Numbered from the stretch's first letter, positions 52,143 to 61,589 are shown. The stretch: DNA of 64,000 bases from Planctomycetota bacterium (GCA_029260735.1 JAJDCR010000141.1:62001-126000), one strand, 5' to 3'. Made by a program: numbers and translations. Notes: generated by a model not told the origin, from the sequence alone.

Positions 52143-53015
52143 ATGAAAATTTTAATCTGTGACAGTTTTGATAGTTCCTTACCAGAAAAGCTCTCCTGCT
52201 TTGGAGAAGTAACCGAAAACCATGACCACCTGCCCGAAGCAGACATAGCTTTAGTTCGCAGTAAAACAAAATGCACTAGAGAATGGCTTAATCAGGCAAA
52301 AAACCTAAAAATGATTATCCGCGGTGGAGTCGGACTAGACAACGTCGACCAGGTTGCCGCCCAAGAAAAAAATATTATAGTCGCCAATACCGCAGAAGCA
52401 TCCAGTATCTCCGTAGCAGAATTAGCAATGGCTTTAATGCTCACCATTCCCTGCCGCCTTATCCAAGGGCACAACGGAATGCTAGAAGGAAAATGGCTAA
52501 AAAAAGAGTGTAAAAGAACAGAACTCTACACCAAAACGCTCGGTCTAGTGGGCATGGGACGTATCGCGGAAGAAGTCGCCATCCGAGCCAAAGCTTTCTG
52601 TATGAGAGTTATCGCCTGCGCCAGAAGCCCCAAGGAGACAGATCTCGTAGAAATGGTTTCCTTTGAAGAGCTCTGTGCCCAATCTGACTACATTAGCCTA
52701 CACATACCCTCCACCCCTGAAAACCTAGGTTTCATCAACGAAAAGACCATTGCAAAAATGAAGCCCGGTGTTATTCTTATCAACACCGCCCGTGGAGAGT
52801 GCATTGTCGAAGAGGACGTTGTTGCAGCATTGAAATCAGGCCAAATAGGGGCCTATGGTACGGACGTCTGGATGAGCGACCCTCCGAAGGGCTCTCCGAT
52901 TGAGAAAGCGCCCAATGTAGTGATGACACCTCATATCGGAGGATCGAGCGATGAAAATTTGCTTCGCATTGGGGAATCCATTGAGAAGCAGATTGCTGCT
53001 TTTTTGGCGGGGTAG
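52143..53015 (+). CDS. NAD-dependent D-2-hydroxyacid dehydrogenase (phosphoglycerate dehydrogenase-like)
   Basis: The protein has 290 residues from ATG 52143 (AGGG six bases upstream). The substrate domain has IRGGVGLDNVD, and the Rossmann core has LVGMGRIAEEVAIRAKAF with a downstream arginine block (NTARGECIVEEDV) and TPHIGGSS with the catalytic His. The Glu position of the family reads DVWMSDPP. It oxidises a 2-hydroxyacid such as 3-phosphoglycerate; the short form without an ACT domain makes serine synthesis possible but not certain. Confidence 0.85.
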   Translation: MKILICDSFDSSLPEKLSCFGEVTENHDHLPEADIALVRSKTKCTREWLNQAKNLKMIIRGGVGLDNVDQVAAQEKNIIVANTAEASSISVAELAMALMLTIPCRLIQGHNGMLEGKWLKKECKRTELYTKTLGLVGMGRIAEEVAIRAKAFCMRVIACARSPKETDLVEMVSFEELCAQSDYISLHIPSTPENLGFINEKTIAKMKPGVILINTARGECIVEEDVVAALKSGQIGAYGTDVWMSDPPKGSPIEKAPNVVMTPHIGGSSDENLLRIGESIEKQIAAFLAG

Positions 53016-53054
53016 CGTGGGGATAAAATCCTTACGTTATATACCGTTAGGCGT

Positions 53055-53103
53055 CGCGGACAACCACAAGGGCCTTGCAGGCGGCCCTTGTAGTTGTCCC
53101 TAC
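53055..53103 (+). repeat. Hairpin repeat, copy A
   Basis: A 49-bp GC-rich unit whose ends GGACAACCACAAGGGCC and GGCCCTTGTAGTTGTCC are near-perfect inverted arms. It is the same sequence, reversed, as copy B at 53215-53263, with only a few differences. Confidence 0.75.
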
Positions 53104-53214
53104 ATCACACCGTTTGACAAATTTTCCAGATTGATCGGATAATCTCATAGAAGGGGCATTCGATGGGGAAAATTCAGATAATCGCATTCGTAAAAAAAAT
53201 GTACGAAAAATGTC

Positions 53215-53263
53215 GTAGGGACAACTACGAAGGCCGCCCGCAAGGGCCCTCGTGGTTGTCCGC
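53215..53263 (-). repeat. Hairpin repeat, copy B (inverted copy of A)
   Basis: The reverse complement matches copy A closely over about 49 bp. The two copies are separated by 111 bp of AT-richer sequence with no gene. Flanking CGTTAGG (53045-53051) and CCTAACG (53342-53348) could be outer ends of a non-autonomous element. Confidence 0.75.
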
Positions 53264-53305
53264 AACGCCAACCCAAAACCCGCGCGATAGGTGTAATATG
53301 TTAGG

Positions 53306-53325
53306 CCCCGATAACATCGGGGTTT
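53306..53325 (+). terminator. Hairpin terminator candidate
   Basis: CCCCGAT, loop AAC, ATCGGGG (53306-53322) followed by TTT. It lies 290 nt after the dehydrogenase stop within the gene-free 53016-53435 interval and 111 nt from the convergent tyrS stop. Confidence 0.4.
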
Positions 53326-53435
53326 CCAACGCATTCAACAACCTAACGTAATGATATCTTTGACTACACAACCGTTAAAATGATATGCACGTTAATCCCC
53401 CAAATATTTATTAATCATTTCAACACAGATTAAAC

Positions 53436-54695
53436 CTAACCCAAAACAACCCGAGCAAACCGCTTCTTCCCCGCCTGCAAAAGAATCTCATCGTTTTCTA
53501 AGGAATCTAGGTTCACTTGCAAATCAATAGATTCTACTCGTTCGCGGTTGAGGTAAGCGCCTCCGTTTTGGATCAATCGCCTTACTTCCGATTTCGATTT
53601 AGCGAGCTTCGCTCTGTGAAAAAGTTCGATTATGGGAATTCCTGCGCTTAGATCTTCGCGGTTGATTTCGACACTGGCAATGGCTCCGGCTTGTCCTCCT
53701 CCAGAAAAAAGCTTTTTGGCACTTTCTTGGGCTTTTTTTGCGGCTTCTTCTCCATGATTTAGTTTGGTTACTTCGAAGGCGAGAACCTCTTTGGCTTGGT
53801 TGATGTCTTTGCCTTCTAGTTTGCCTAAGCAACGGACTTCTTCCATTGGTAGAAAGGTGAAAAGCCCTAAGAATTTTTGGACGTCTTGGTCTTCGACGTT
53901 TCTCCAGAATTGGTAGTATTCGTAGCTCGAAAGGAGTTCATCTGAGAGCCAAACCGCTCCTTTTTCTGTCTTCCCCATTTTGGCACCAGAGGCTGTGGTC
54001 AGGAGAGGGTAAGTGATTCCGTAAGCTTTTTTCTTGCTACCTTTTTCTGCTTCTACACGGCGAATGAGATCCGTTCCCGCACAAATATTTCCCCATTGGT
54101 CGCTTCCTCCCATTTGCAAAATACAATCGTAGTTTTGAGATAGGTGTAAGAAGTCGTAGGCTTGGAGGATGGAGTAGTTAAACTCCAAGAAAGATAATCC
54201 TGTTTCCATGCGTAGCTTTACGGATTCAGCGGTAAGCATATGATTGATAGAGAAATGCCGTCCAATATCTCGTAAAAACTCAATATAGTTGAGAGGTGTT
54301 AGCCAATCGGCGTTATTGAGCATCAGGGCCTTGCCTTCGGAAAAATCCAAAAAATGAGCGAGCTGTTTTTTTTGACTATCCATATTCGCTTGGATTCTCT
54401 CTTCATTCAAGAGCTGGCGCATTTCACTTTTTCCGCTCGGGTCACCGACTAAACCTGTCCCTCCTCCAACAATAGCAATAGGACGATGTCCTGCTCTTTG
54501 CATATGAGCTAAAACCATAACCTGGAGCAAGTTTCCTACATGCAAAGACGAGGCCGTCGGATCAAAACCTATGTAGCAAGTGACCTTTTTTTTTCCTAAA
54601 ATTTCTTTAATTTTTGGGTCGGTCACTTGTCGGGTTAATTCTTCTGAGTCCGTGCTCAAAAAACCTCTGTCTTGCAAAATTTCAAAAACATTCAT
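53436..54695 (-). CDS. tyrS: Tyrosyl-tRNA synthetase
   Basis: This 419-residue class I synthetase charges tRNA-Tyr. The HIGH-type motif is in DPTASSLHVGNLL, the KMSKS-type motif reads KMGKT (GAKMGKTEKGAVWL), and the QMGGSDQWGNI block is intact. A C-terminal S4 RNA-binding domain (KSEVRRLIQNGGAYLN) is present. The architecture matches the bacterial TyrRS. Its start lies 2 nt from the aldo/keto reductase stop, so the two genes are an operon. Confidence 0.95.
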   Translation of the reverse strand: MNVFEILQDRGFLSTDSEELTRQVTDPKIKEILGKKKVTCYIGFDPTASSLHVGNLLQVMVLAHMQRAGHRPIAIVGGGTGLVGDPSGKSEMRQLLNEERIQANMDSQKKQLAHFLDFSEGKALMLNNADWLTPLNYIEFLRDIGRHFSINHMLTAESVKLRMETGLSFLEFNYSILQAYDFLHLSQNYDCILQMGGSDQWGNICAGTDLIRRVEAEKGSKKKAYGITYPLLTTASGAKMGKTEKGAVWLSDELLSSYEYYQFWRNVEDQDVQKFLGLFTFLPMEEVRCLGKLEGKDINQAKEVLAFEVTKLNHGEEAAKKAQESAKKLFSGGGQAGAIASVEINREDLSAGIPIIELFHRAKLAKSKSEVRRLIQNGGAYLNRERVESIDLQVNLDSLENDEILLQAGKKRFARVVLG

Positions 54696-54697
54696 GA

Positions 54698-55639
54698 CTA
54701 CAAAATTCCTTCTATTTCTTTCATAACATCTTCGCTTAGCTTTTCTTTTAACGCCAAGGCATCTATATTTTCATTCACTTGTTTTACCGAAGAAGCTCCG
54801 GTTATAACAGTACTTACATGAGGATTCTTAAGGCACCAAGCAATGGCTAACTTAGCCATTGAAGTATCCAGGCTATTGGCAATAACACTAAGCTTTTTTA
54901 CTTTAGCAATTCTCTCTTCTGTGATGCAATCATCGCGTAGCCATTCAATTTGATCCAGGCGGCTTCCTTCCGGAATTCCATCGTTGTATTTTCCTGTTAG
55001 AACTCCCGAAGCAAGAGGGCTCCAAATAGTTGTTCCCATTTTGTATTTTTCATAAAGAGGAGCATACTCTTCCTCTACTCTTTGTCGGTGGAACATATTG
55101 TACTGTGGTTGTTCCATCGCGGGAGGAATACAGTTGTATTTTTCAGCTAGTTGATAAGCTTCCTCTAATTCTTGTGCGCTCCACTCCGAAGTTCCCCAAT
55201 AAAAAGCCAAGCCCGATTTGATAATGTGATCCATCGCTCGAACAGTTTCTTCAATCGGAGTATCAGGGTCAGGTCGGTGGCAAAATAGTAAATCAACATA
55301 GTCCATTTGAAGTCGTCGCAAAGAGTTCTTTGTTCCTTCAACGAGATGCTTCCAAGAAAGCCCTTTATCATTGGGGCCATTTCCTCCCCAGAAAATTTTT
55401 GTAGAAATAACTAAGTCTTCTCGGCGATACTCTTTAAGAATTTGTCCCATAACCGACTCAGATAACCCATTAGCATAAACTTCCGCATTATCAAAGAAAT
55501 TAACTCCCCCGTCAAAGGCTGCTTTCATACATTCACGGGCTGCTGCTATGTCAATTTGTTTACCAAAAGTTAGCCAAGACCCAAAAGAAATCTCACTGAC
55601 TTTAACTCCCGCTTTTCCTAGCCGATTGTATTTCATCAT
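54698..55639 (-). CDS. Aldo/keto reductase
   Basis: This 313-residue NADPH-dependent oxidoreductase is of the potassium-channel-beta/YghZ-like class. Motifs are EISFGSWLTFG, FFDNAEVYANGLSE (catalytic Asp and Tyr), VISTKIFWG (Lys), LLFCHRPDPDTPIEE (His) and VSTVITGASSVKQV near the cofactor site. It is the first gene of the tyrS operon. The natural carbonyl substrate is unknown. Confidence 0.9.
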   Translation of the reverse strand: MMKYNRLGKAGVKVSEISFGSWLTFGKQIDIAAARECMKAAFDGGVNFFDNAEVYANGLSESVMGQILKEYRREDLVISTKIFWGGNGPNDKGLSWKHLVEGTKNSLRRLQMDYVDLLFCHRPDPDTPIEETVRAMDHIIKSGLAFYWGTSEWSAQELEEAYQLAEKYNCIPPAMEQPQYNMFHRQRVEEEYAPLYEKYKMGTTIWSPLASGVLTGKYNDGIPEGSRLDQIEWLRDDCITEERIAKVKKLSVIANSLDTSMAKLAIAWCLKNPHVSTVITGASSVKQVNENIDALALKEKLSEDVMKEIEGIL

Positions 55640-55740
55640 AATCTCTTCCTTTCTAAAATTCTAAAAATGTGCGCTAAAAGCGGAGTTTATATGATCAAAT
55701 TCTTAAATGCAAGGTAAATCTAGGTGGTCATTGATTTCTA

Positions 55741-55768
55741 TTGAAATAAAACCACCTCCGACTATAAT
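55741..55768 (+). promoter_or_regulatory. Sigma70-type promoter for the Ca2+ ATPase
   Basis: TTGAAA (55741-55746), a 16-nt spacer and a perfect TATAAT (55763-55768), 72 nt before the GTG start at 55841. The box overlaps a small palindrome ACTATAATAGT that could bind a regulator. Confidence 0.6.
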
Positions 55769-55840
55769 AGTTCTAAGAAAATAGGCTTAAGCCTATAGAA
55801 AATTATATTATAAATGAACCCAAGCTATTAGGATAATATC

Positions 55841-58726
55841 GTGTTACAAGAAAAAAATTTACAAGGCTTAAGTGAAAAACAAGTACTCGAAAGCCGAGCC
55901 AAGCACGGAGCCAACATTCTGACTCCCCCAGAAAGAGATCCATGGTGGAAGCTCTTTCTCGCAAACTTTGAAGACCCTGTGATCCGAATTTTAATGATTG
56001 CCGCAGCGCTATCCATAGGTATCGGTGTCATTCATAATAATTACACAGAAGGAATTGGCATTTTTGTTGCTATTATTTTGGCAACAGGAGTTGCTTTTAT
56101 CAATGAATATAAAGCAAATTCAGAATTTGATGTTCTGAACAAAGTAAATGATGAAGTGCCTATAAAAGCCATTCGGGAAGGAAATTTTCTCTCTGTCCAA
56201 AGGAAAGATCTCGTTGTAGATGACATTATTATGGTCGAAATGGGGGAAGAGATCCCTGCCGATGCAGAAGTTGTTCAATCGGTTAACTTTCAAATCGATG
56301 AGGCCAAACTAACAGGGGAATCTAATCCTGCAAAAAAATATTCTGAAGATAAAATCACGAAAAAAACAGAGCCCTATGCTCAGAATTTAGCTTTAAGAGG
56401 GACTATTGTTGCGGATGGGCACGCTCATCTTAGAATAACCAAAGTAGGGGATGCAACCGAAATTGGTCAAACAGCTCAAGTTGCCGCAGAAGATACAGAC
56501 AACATAACCCCTCTCAATAAACAGCTTAATAAGTTGAGTAAACTCATCGGGGTAGTTGGTTTTGGAGTTGCCACAGCTATTTTTGTGGCCTTGTTTGTCA
56601 GAAGTATTATTACCCAAGAAATTCAAATGACCACTGCTCAATGGTTTTTGACAAAAATAACAATCGCCTCTATCACTTTGTCTTTAACCATGGTTTGGCT
56701 CCCGATCCTTTATGATGCTTTTGAACTCATGAAACTTCGCTTTAAGCCTCCTCGCTTTTTAGAAGGAGGCTGGAAAGCTTGGTTTTCTTTTTTTCTATTT
56801 GGTTCAATATTATGGGGAGTATCTACTTATTTCCTATGGCAAAATGGTAGCATTGATCCTGATCCTGCAAAGTGGATTCCTCTCGATACGATTACCAAAC
56901 TATTGATGTTTTTTATGATAGCTGTCACCGTTATTGTTGTTGCTGTGCCAGAAGGGCTTGCCTTGAGCGTAACCTTATCCTTGGCCTATAACATGCGCAA
57001 AATGATTGCCTCAAACAACCTTGTTCGGAGACTCCATGCTTGTGAGACAATTGGAGCCGCCACCACCATTTGCACTGATAAAACGGGCACTTTAACCATG
57101 AACCAAATGCGAGTAGGGGAAGAGCATTTTCTCTTTCGCAGCTCATCAGATAACATCAAGGAGACAGACTTACTTTCTCTATCTTGCGCCATCAATAGTA
57201 CCGCAAATTTACAAAAGAAAGAAGATGGAACATCTTCCGTTTTGGGAAATCCAACAGAAGGTGCCTTACTTCTTTGGTTAGAGTCTCGTAAAGCCGACTA
57301 TCAAAAAATTCGAGGAAGCAACTCTATTCTTAAACAGTGGACTTTTACAACCGAACGCAAATATATGGCAACGATTGCCAAGGTTAAAGAACTGGGAAAT
57401 CCTGTATTGCTTGTCAAAGGTGCCCCTGAAATTCTTTTATCTCGCAGTAAGCTATGTAAAGAAAAAGAAGGCGAAAAAGCCTTTTCCGAAAAAGGGCCAT
57501 GGGAAGAAAAACTTAAGAGTTGTCAAAATAGAGCCATGAGAACCATTGGCTTTGCTTACAAAAGCTTACCTAAAGGTAATGAATTTGAGAATGCAAAAGC
57601 AGATGAACTTTGCCAAGATTTAACCTGGCTAGGCTTTGTTGCCATATCTGATCCTGTTCGAGAAGATGTTCCTCAATCGATTCAAACCTGTTTAAATGCA
57701 GGGATCGATATAAAAATTGTTACTGGTGACAATGCTGAAACAGCAAAAGAAGTTGCTCGCCAAGCCCATCTTTGGACAGATGAAGACGATTCAATGCCCG
57801 ACCGCATTATAACGGGAGGGGATTTTGAAAAATGGAGCCCCGAGGAAGTTCAAGCAAAAGTAGAAGGGATAAAAATTTTAGCCCGAGCTCGTCCTGCAAA
57901 TAAAATTGCTTTAGTCAAGGCTCTTCAAAAGAAAAATAAAGTAGTGGCTGTGACAGGAGATGGAACAAATGATGCTCCTGCCTTAAACCATGCCGATGTA
58001 GGGTTAGCAATGGGAAAAACAGGTACATCCATCGCCAAAGAAGCTAGTGATATAATCCTCCTAGATGACTCCTTCACAAGTCTAACAAAAGGAATCCTAT
58101 GGGGACGCTCTCTTTACCAAAATATTCAACGCTTTCTTATTTTTCAACTCACCATTAACGTAGCTGCTTTAGGAATTGTTCTCCTGGGCCCTTTTATTGG
58201 AGTGGAGATTCCTCTAACTGTGATGCAAATGCTATGGGTTAACCTCATCATGGATACATTTGCAGCCTTAGCTTTAGCAACGGAGCCGCCTAATGAAAAG
58301 CTAATGCAACGTCCCCCTCGCGATCCTAAAGATTTTATCATAGACAAAAGTATGGCTAAGCTCATTTTTGGCGGTGGTATTATCTTTATTATCGTAATGG
58401 TTGTTATGATTCTAAGCTATTTAGGAGATAACCCCGATAAAGAAAAACTTACCATATTCTTCACTACTTTTGTTTTCCTTCAGTTCTGGAATATGTTTAA
58501 CGCCAAAGCATACGAAACCGGTAAATCGGCCTTCCGAGGCTTTTTTGAAAACAAGGCTTTCTTTGGAGTAGCTCTCTTAATTTTTGTAGGGCAGGTTGTT
58601 ATTGTTCAATTTGGAGGCGAGGTTTTTCGGACAACCCCATTAGAACTAATGGACTGGGTGCAAATAGTAGGGTTTACTTCGATTATCCTTTGGATTGGTG
58701 AAATAGGCAGGTTCATCAAGAAATAG
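55841..58726 (+). CDS. P-type Ca2+-transporting ATPase (P2-like) with extra membrane segments
   Basis: The protein has 961 residues with a GTG start (AGGA upstream). Actuator TGES is at 158-161, the phosphorylation motif CTDKTGTLTMNQM has Asp413, and the hinge has GDGTNDAPALNHADVGLAMG. The VPEGLALSV block (369-377) before the phosphorylation site and the C-terminal six-helix region fit the P2A/P2B Ca2+ pump class. Between M3 and the VPEGL helix lies an insertion of about 80 residues (268-350) with two additional hydrophobic segments (WFLTKITIASITLSLTMVWL and WFSFFLFGSILWGVSTYFLW). This is not usual for the family. No regulator or partner is adjacent. Confidence 0.9.
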   Translation: MLQEKNLQGLSEKQVLESRAKHGANILTPPERDPWWKLFLANFEDPVIRILMIAAALSIGIGVIHNNYTEGIGIFVAIILATGVAFINEYKANSEFDVLNKVNDEVPIKAIREGNFLSVQRKDLVVDDIIMVEMGEEIPADAEVVQSVNFQIDEAKLTGESNPAKKYSEDKITKKTEPYAQNLALRGTIVADGHAHLRITKVGDATEIGQTAQVAAEDTDNITPLNKQLNKLSKLIGVVGFGVATAIFVALFVRSIITQEIQMTTAQWFLTKITIASITLSLTMVWLPILYDAFELMKLRFKPPRFLEGGWKAWFSFFLFGSILWGVSTYFLWQNGSIDPDPAKWIPLDTITKLLMFFMIAVTVIVVAVPEGLALSVTLSLAYNMRKMIASNNLVRRLHACETIGAATTICTDKTGTLTMNQMRVGEEHFLFRSSSDNIKETDLLSLSCAINSTANLQKKEDGTSSVLGNPTEGALLLWLESRKADYQKIRGSNSILKQWTFTTERKYMATIAKVKELGNPVLLVKGAPEILLSRSKLCKEKEGEKAFSEKGPWEEKLKSCQNRAMRTIGFAYKSLPKGNEFENAKADELCQDLTWLGFVAISDPVREDVPQSIQTCLNAGIDIKIVTGDNAETAKEVARQAHLWTDEDDSMPDRIITGGDFEKWSPEEVQAKVEGIKILARARPANKIALVKALQKKNKVVAVTGDGTNDAPALNHADVGLAMGKTGTSIAKEASDIILLDDSFTSLTKGILWGRSLYQNIQRFLIFQLTINVAALGIVLLGPFIGVEIPLTVMQMLWVNLIMDTFAALALATEPPNEKLMQRPPRDPKDFIIDKSMAKLIFGGGIIFIIVMVVMILSYLGDNPDKEKLTIFFTTFVFLQFWNMFNAKAYETGKSAFRGFFENKAFFGVALLIFVGQVVIVQFGGEVFRTTPLELMDWVQIVGFTSIILWIGEIGRFIKK

Positions 58727-58729
58727 GGG

Positions 58730-58769
58730 ATGCCAGTGGAGGATTAACTTGTCCTCCGCTGGTATTTTT
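58730..58769. terminator. Bidirectional terminator between ATPase and pseudokinase genes
   Basis: A 13-14 bp stem with G-T pairs (58730-58743 with 58752-58765) and an 8-nt loop is followed by TTTTT on the plus strand. It sits between convergent genes, 4 nt after the ATPase stop. Confidence 0.75.
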
Positions 58770-58776
58770 AGGACAA

Positions 58777-61122
58777 TTACTCCTCCTTATTGAAGTATTT
58801 ATAAATGTCCTTAGAGTTCCGGTTTTCTTTTTCAGGAGGCCTTTGCTCATCAGCAGGAGGACGCGGAGGAACAAAGAATGTTTTTCCTGTTTGTCCTGGA
58901 GAGGCTACTGGTGGTTTACCATAGATGGAACGACTGCTATTTTCCATAGAGTTGTTTTCTCTAGGGATAGTTCTTCCCTTTGTTGTACCTCTAGGCTTGG
59001 GCATAAAAGAAGAGTCAACAGTAGGCATAGGACTAGCCATACCAGATTTAGATGCCATAAAATTATCCATAGGGTGCCTTCCCGTTTGATTATTGATACC
59101 TCTTCCGTCTGGGGAAGGATGCCCATACATAGATTGGGAATTATTTAGACCACGAGACGAAGGCATATTTTGAGGTGCCATATTTTGCTGAGTTCGTCCT
59201 CGTGATTGATAAGGATCAAAGCCTCCCTGAGTATTTCCTGGTGGCATCATATTCGGATTTTGTATCCGCGATGTTGTGTTCAGTCCTTGAGGTGGCATAT
59301 TTTGAGGCGGCATATTTTGAGGCGGCATATTTTGCTGAGTTCTTCCTCGTGACTGATAAGGATCAAAACCTCCCTGATTATTCCCTGGTGGCATCATATT
59401 CGGATTTTGTGTCCGCGATGTCATATTCAGTCCTTGAGGTGGCATATTTTGAGGTGGCATATTTTGAGATGGCATCCCCTGCTGGGTTCGTCCTCGTGAT
59501 TGATAAGGATCAAAACCTCCTTGAGAATTCTTAAAGTTCGGCCCTCGCGTACTCTGCAAGTTCATATTTTGAGTTGGCATATTTTGAGATGGCATATTTT
59601 GAGATGGCATCCCTTGCTGGGTTCGTCCTCGTGATTGATAAGGATCAAAACCTCCTTGAGAATTCGTAAAGTTTGGTCCTCGCGAATTCTGTAGATGACT
59701 AGAAGTATCTCTCTGATACTTAGAAACATTCATCCGAGTATTAGCGAGAGAGCTAGAATTCATCATCGAAGACGGAATTCGCCCTGTTACTCCCGGACTA
59801 AAATGAGACTGGGGTTCATCAGTTTCTGGAGTCAATTTAGGAATATAGGGTTTTGTCACTAAGAGATTAGCTTCTCGAGCAAGTCCTGGAAATATATAGT
59901 TTAAAACATCAACCAATGTTCCAGCATTTACTCTATGCTTAACTGGTGCTGTGCACATATCAAATAGCAGAATTAAGGCATCTAAGTAAAAGTCTTTTAA
60001 GAAATGAAAATTTCCTTGATTGGAAGATAGTTTATTCCGATTTCCGACCATGTAGTTAGTAAAATCTTTCACAGAATGAAAACGACGACAACTACGTGAT
60101 ATTTGATTACAAGTGTCAATGACTCTCTCTAAAGAGAATTTAACAATTAGCTTTTTATCAATAGCTTCTAAGTCTTTTTGAAGCCCCCCTTCCGACCAAA
60201 AAAGAGGGGATATTTCTCGAATAAACTGATCTTCTTCTAGTAGAGAATTTGAAAACTGAAGATGTTTTTTAAGGAGATGACGACAATGATTACGATACTG
60301 GGAAAGAATTTTATTTTGATAGATGTATGATATACTCTCAATGATAGCCTCTATATTTTGCCCTGTGCTATCAAAGATCTTCACTCCGCTTAGGTAGTTC
60401 ATCAATACTAAACCCAGCGACCAGATATCCGTTTTGTTACTGACTTCTTCCATACAAAAAGAAACCTTTTGGATTTCCTGGTCAACATCAACAAAAAAAA
60501 CTTCGGGAGGAAGCCAAGTCGGATCAGAGTAAATCGCAGCATTATTTGGCATAGCGGAGGTAACTATCTCCTCCAAGCTCTTAGCTGTTTCCCAGTGAGT
60601 AAGAACAGGCATCCTGTCATAAAACTGAATGCTACTAGGGTTAATGCTGCTGTGAACTATTTGTTGTTGTTCTAAGTATTGTACAGTTTCGGTCAAAAGA
60701 TAAAATATTTTTAAGGCTTCAAAATGAGAAATATTTTGCTGTTGTTCGCTCTGTTGAAAACGAATAGAAGCAGGTACAACAAAGCAACTTAAGTAAAAAG
60801 GGAGCTTCTTATCTTTGGCTAAAATATTACTTTGAGCTATCCTTGGAATGTGAGCATTACCAGGAGTAGCCAATATTTCCAGCTTACTAATCTCGTTTTG
60901 AAGATATTTATGAGTTTTCCCCAAAGGAGGAGCTGGAATTTTTAACCAAAAAGATTTTTGTTTTCTTTGGTTGGGAAGTCGGACAATGAAAATTTCTCCA
61001 AACTGCTCTTCGCCCAAAAAGCTGTCGACAAAAACAGCATTAGGAGAATCCAGTTTAACGTTTCCTGGAACAAGTTTTCCATCTAAAATTTGCTTTCCGA
61101 CTAGCAGTTTATCAAGAGCCAT
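58777..61122 (-). CDS. Pseudokinase with proline/glutamine/methionine tandem-repeat tail
   Basis: The protein has 781 residues. Residues 30-290 align to a Hanks kinase fold: KIPAP-type Lys61, and later DIWSLGLVLMNYLSGV for subdomain IX. The catalytic loop, however, reads VHSSINPSSI (Ser158-Ser159 for Arg-Asp and Asn161 for Lys) and the DFG block reads THWE at 175-178, so it should not transfer phosphate. A helical middle region follows. The last about 300 residues are low-complexity with four copies of GGFDPYQSRGRTQQ and QNMPPQ units. It is likely a scaffold in the kinase/FHA network. It starts at ATG 61122. Confidence 0.85.
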   Translation of the reverse strand: MALDKLLVGKQILDGKLVPGNVKLDSPNAVFVDSFLGEEQFGEIFIVRLPNQRKQKSFWLKIPAPPLGKTHKYLQNEISKLEILATPGNAHIPRIAQSNILAKDKKLPFYLSCFVVPASIRFQQSEQQQNISHFEALKIFYLLTETVQYLEQQQIVHSSINPSSIQFYDRMPVLTHWETAKSLEEIVTSAMPNNAAIYSDPTWLPPEVFFVDVDQEIQKVSFCMEEVSNKTDIWSLGLVLMNYLSGVKIFDSTGQNIEAIIESISYIYQNKILSQYRNHCRHLLKKHLQFSNSLLEEDQFIREISPLFWSEGGLQKDLEAIDKKLIVKFSLERVIDTCNQISRSCRRFHSVKDFTNYMVGNRNKLSSNQGNFHFLKDFYLDALILLFDMCTAPVKHRVNAGTLVDVLNYIFPGLAREANLLVTKPYIPKLTPETDEPQSHFSPGVTGRIPSSMMNSSSLANTRMNVSKYQRDTSSHLQNSRGPNFTNSQGGFDPYQSRGRTQQGMPSQNMPSQNMPTQNMNLQSTRGPNFKNSQGGFDPYQSRGRTQQGMPSQNMPPQNMPPQGLNMTSRTQNPNMMPPGNNQGGFDPYQSRGRTQQNMPPQNMPPQNMPPQGLNTTSRIQNPNMMPPGNTQGGFDPYQSRGRTQQNMAPQNMPSSRGLNNSQSMYGHPSPDGRGINNQTGRHPMDNFMASKSGMASPMPTVDSSFMPKPRGTTKGRTIPRENNSMENSSRSIYGKPPVASPGQTGKTFFVPPRPPADEQRPPEKENRNSKDIYKYFNKEE
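59200..59690. repeat. Four tandem units of 135-147 bp in the pseudokinase tail
   Basis: The anchor GGATCAAA(A/G)CCTCC occurs at 59213, 59360, 59507 and 59642, giving spacings of 147, 147 and 135 bp. Each unit encodes GGFDPYQSRGRTQQ plus QNMPPQ-like fillers. DNA-level conservation of the units suggests recent duplication or gene conversion. Confidence 0.8.
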
Positions 61123-61413
61123 TCCCTGCCCTTACACTATTATGAACCCATATTTTGATTAATACCGTTTACACTAAGCAATTAGAGGTAGAGCCTCTCA
61201 TAAAGTTTTTACAAAATAGTGAAAATTTTATCTTTTAACAAAAATGTAACAAAAACATAACAGAAATGGCACAGACTTATTCTTAATTAGAAAAGACTGC
61301 CATTTAAGGGCAACATTGTCGGAAGATAAAAGAATTTCAGATGAATTTGTAAAGTTTTTTATGGGCGCTCTTTAAAATTTACCCCTAAGAAAATTTCAAA
61401 AGCTGGTTGATTT

Positions 61414-61443
61414 TTGACCGATAATATTAGAGTCTACTATAAA
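61414..61443 (+). promoter_or_regulatory. Promoter candidate for the two-component genes
   Basis: TTGACC (61414-61419), an 18-nt spacer and TATAAA (61438-61443). It lies about 235 nt before the histidine kinase ATG, so the transcript would carry a long leader. Confidence 0.5.
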
Positions 61444-61589
61444 ATTAACTACTTTTTTTCAGTAAGTTCATAGTATTTAGTAAAAAAGTCTAATAGAAAT
61501 TGTCTATCTTTTTTAATAGAATAACAAAAAATTTGTTAAATTTAAAGTCAGGATTTGTAAAAATAACATTTGCAAAGGTATTTTTTCTT

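Noticed and set aside
59175..59534. 119-codon repeat-containing frame opposite the pseudokinase tail.
   Set aside because: Produced by the antisense strand of the tandem repeats.
59200..59690. Regularly spaced repeats considered as a CRISPR array.
   Set aside because: Units of 135-147 bp are conserved across their length, lie in a coding frame and lack short repeat/unique spacer structure. No cas genes are present.
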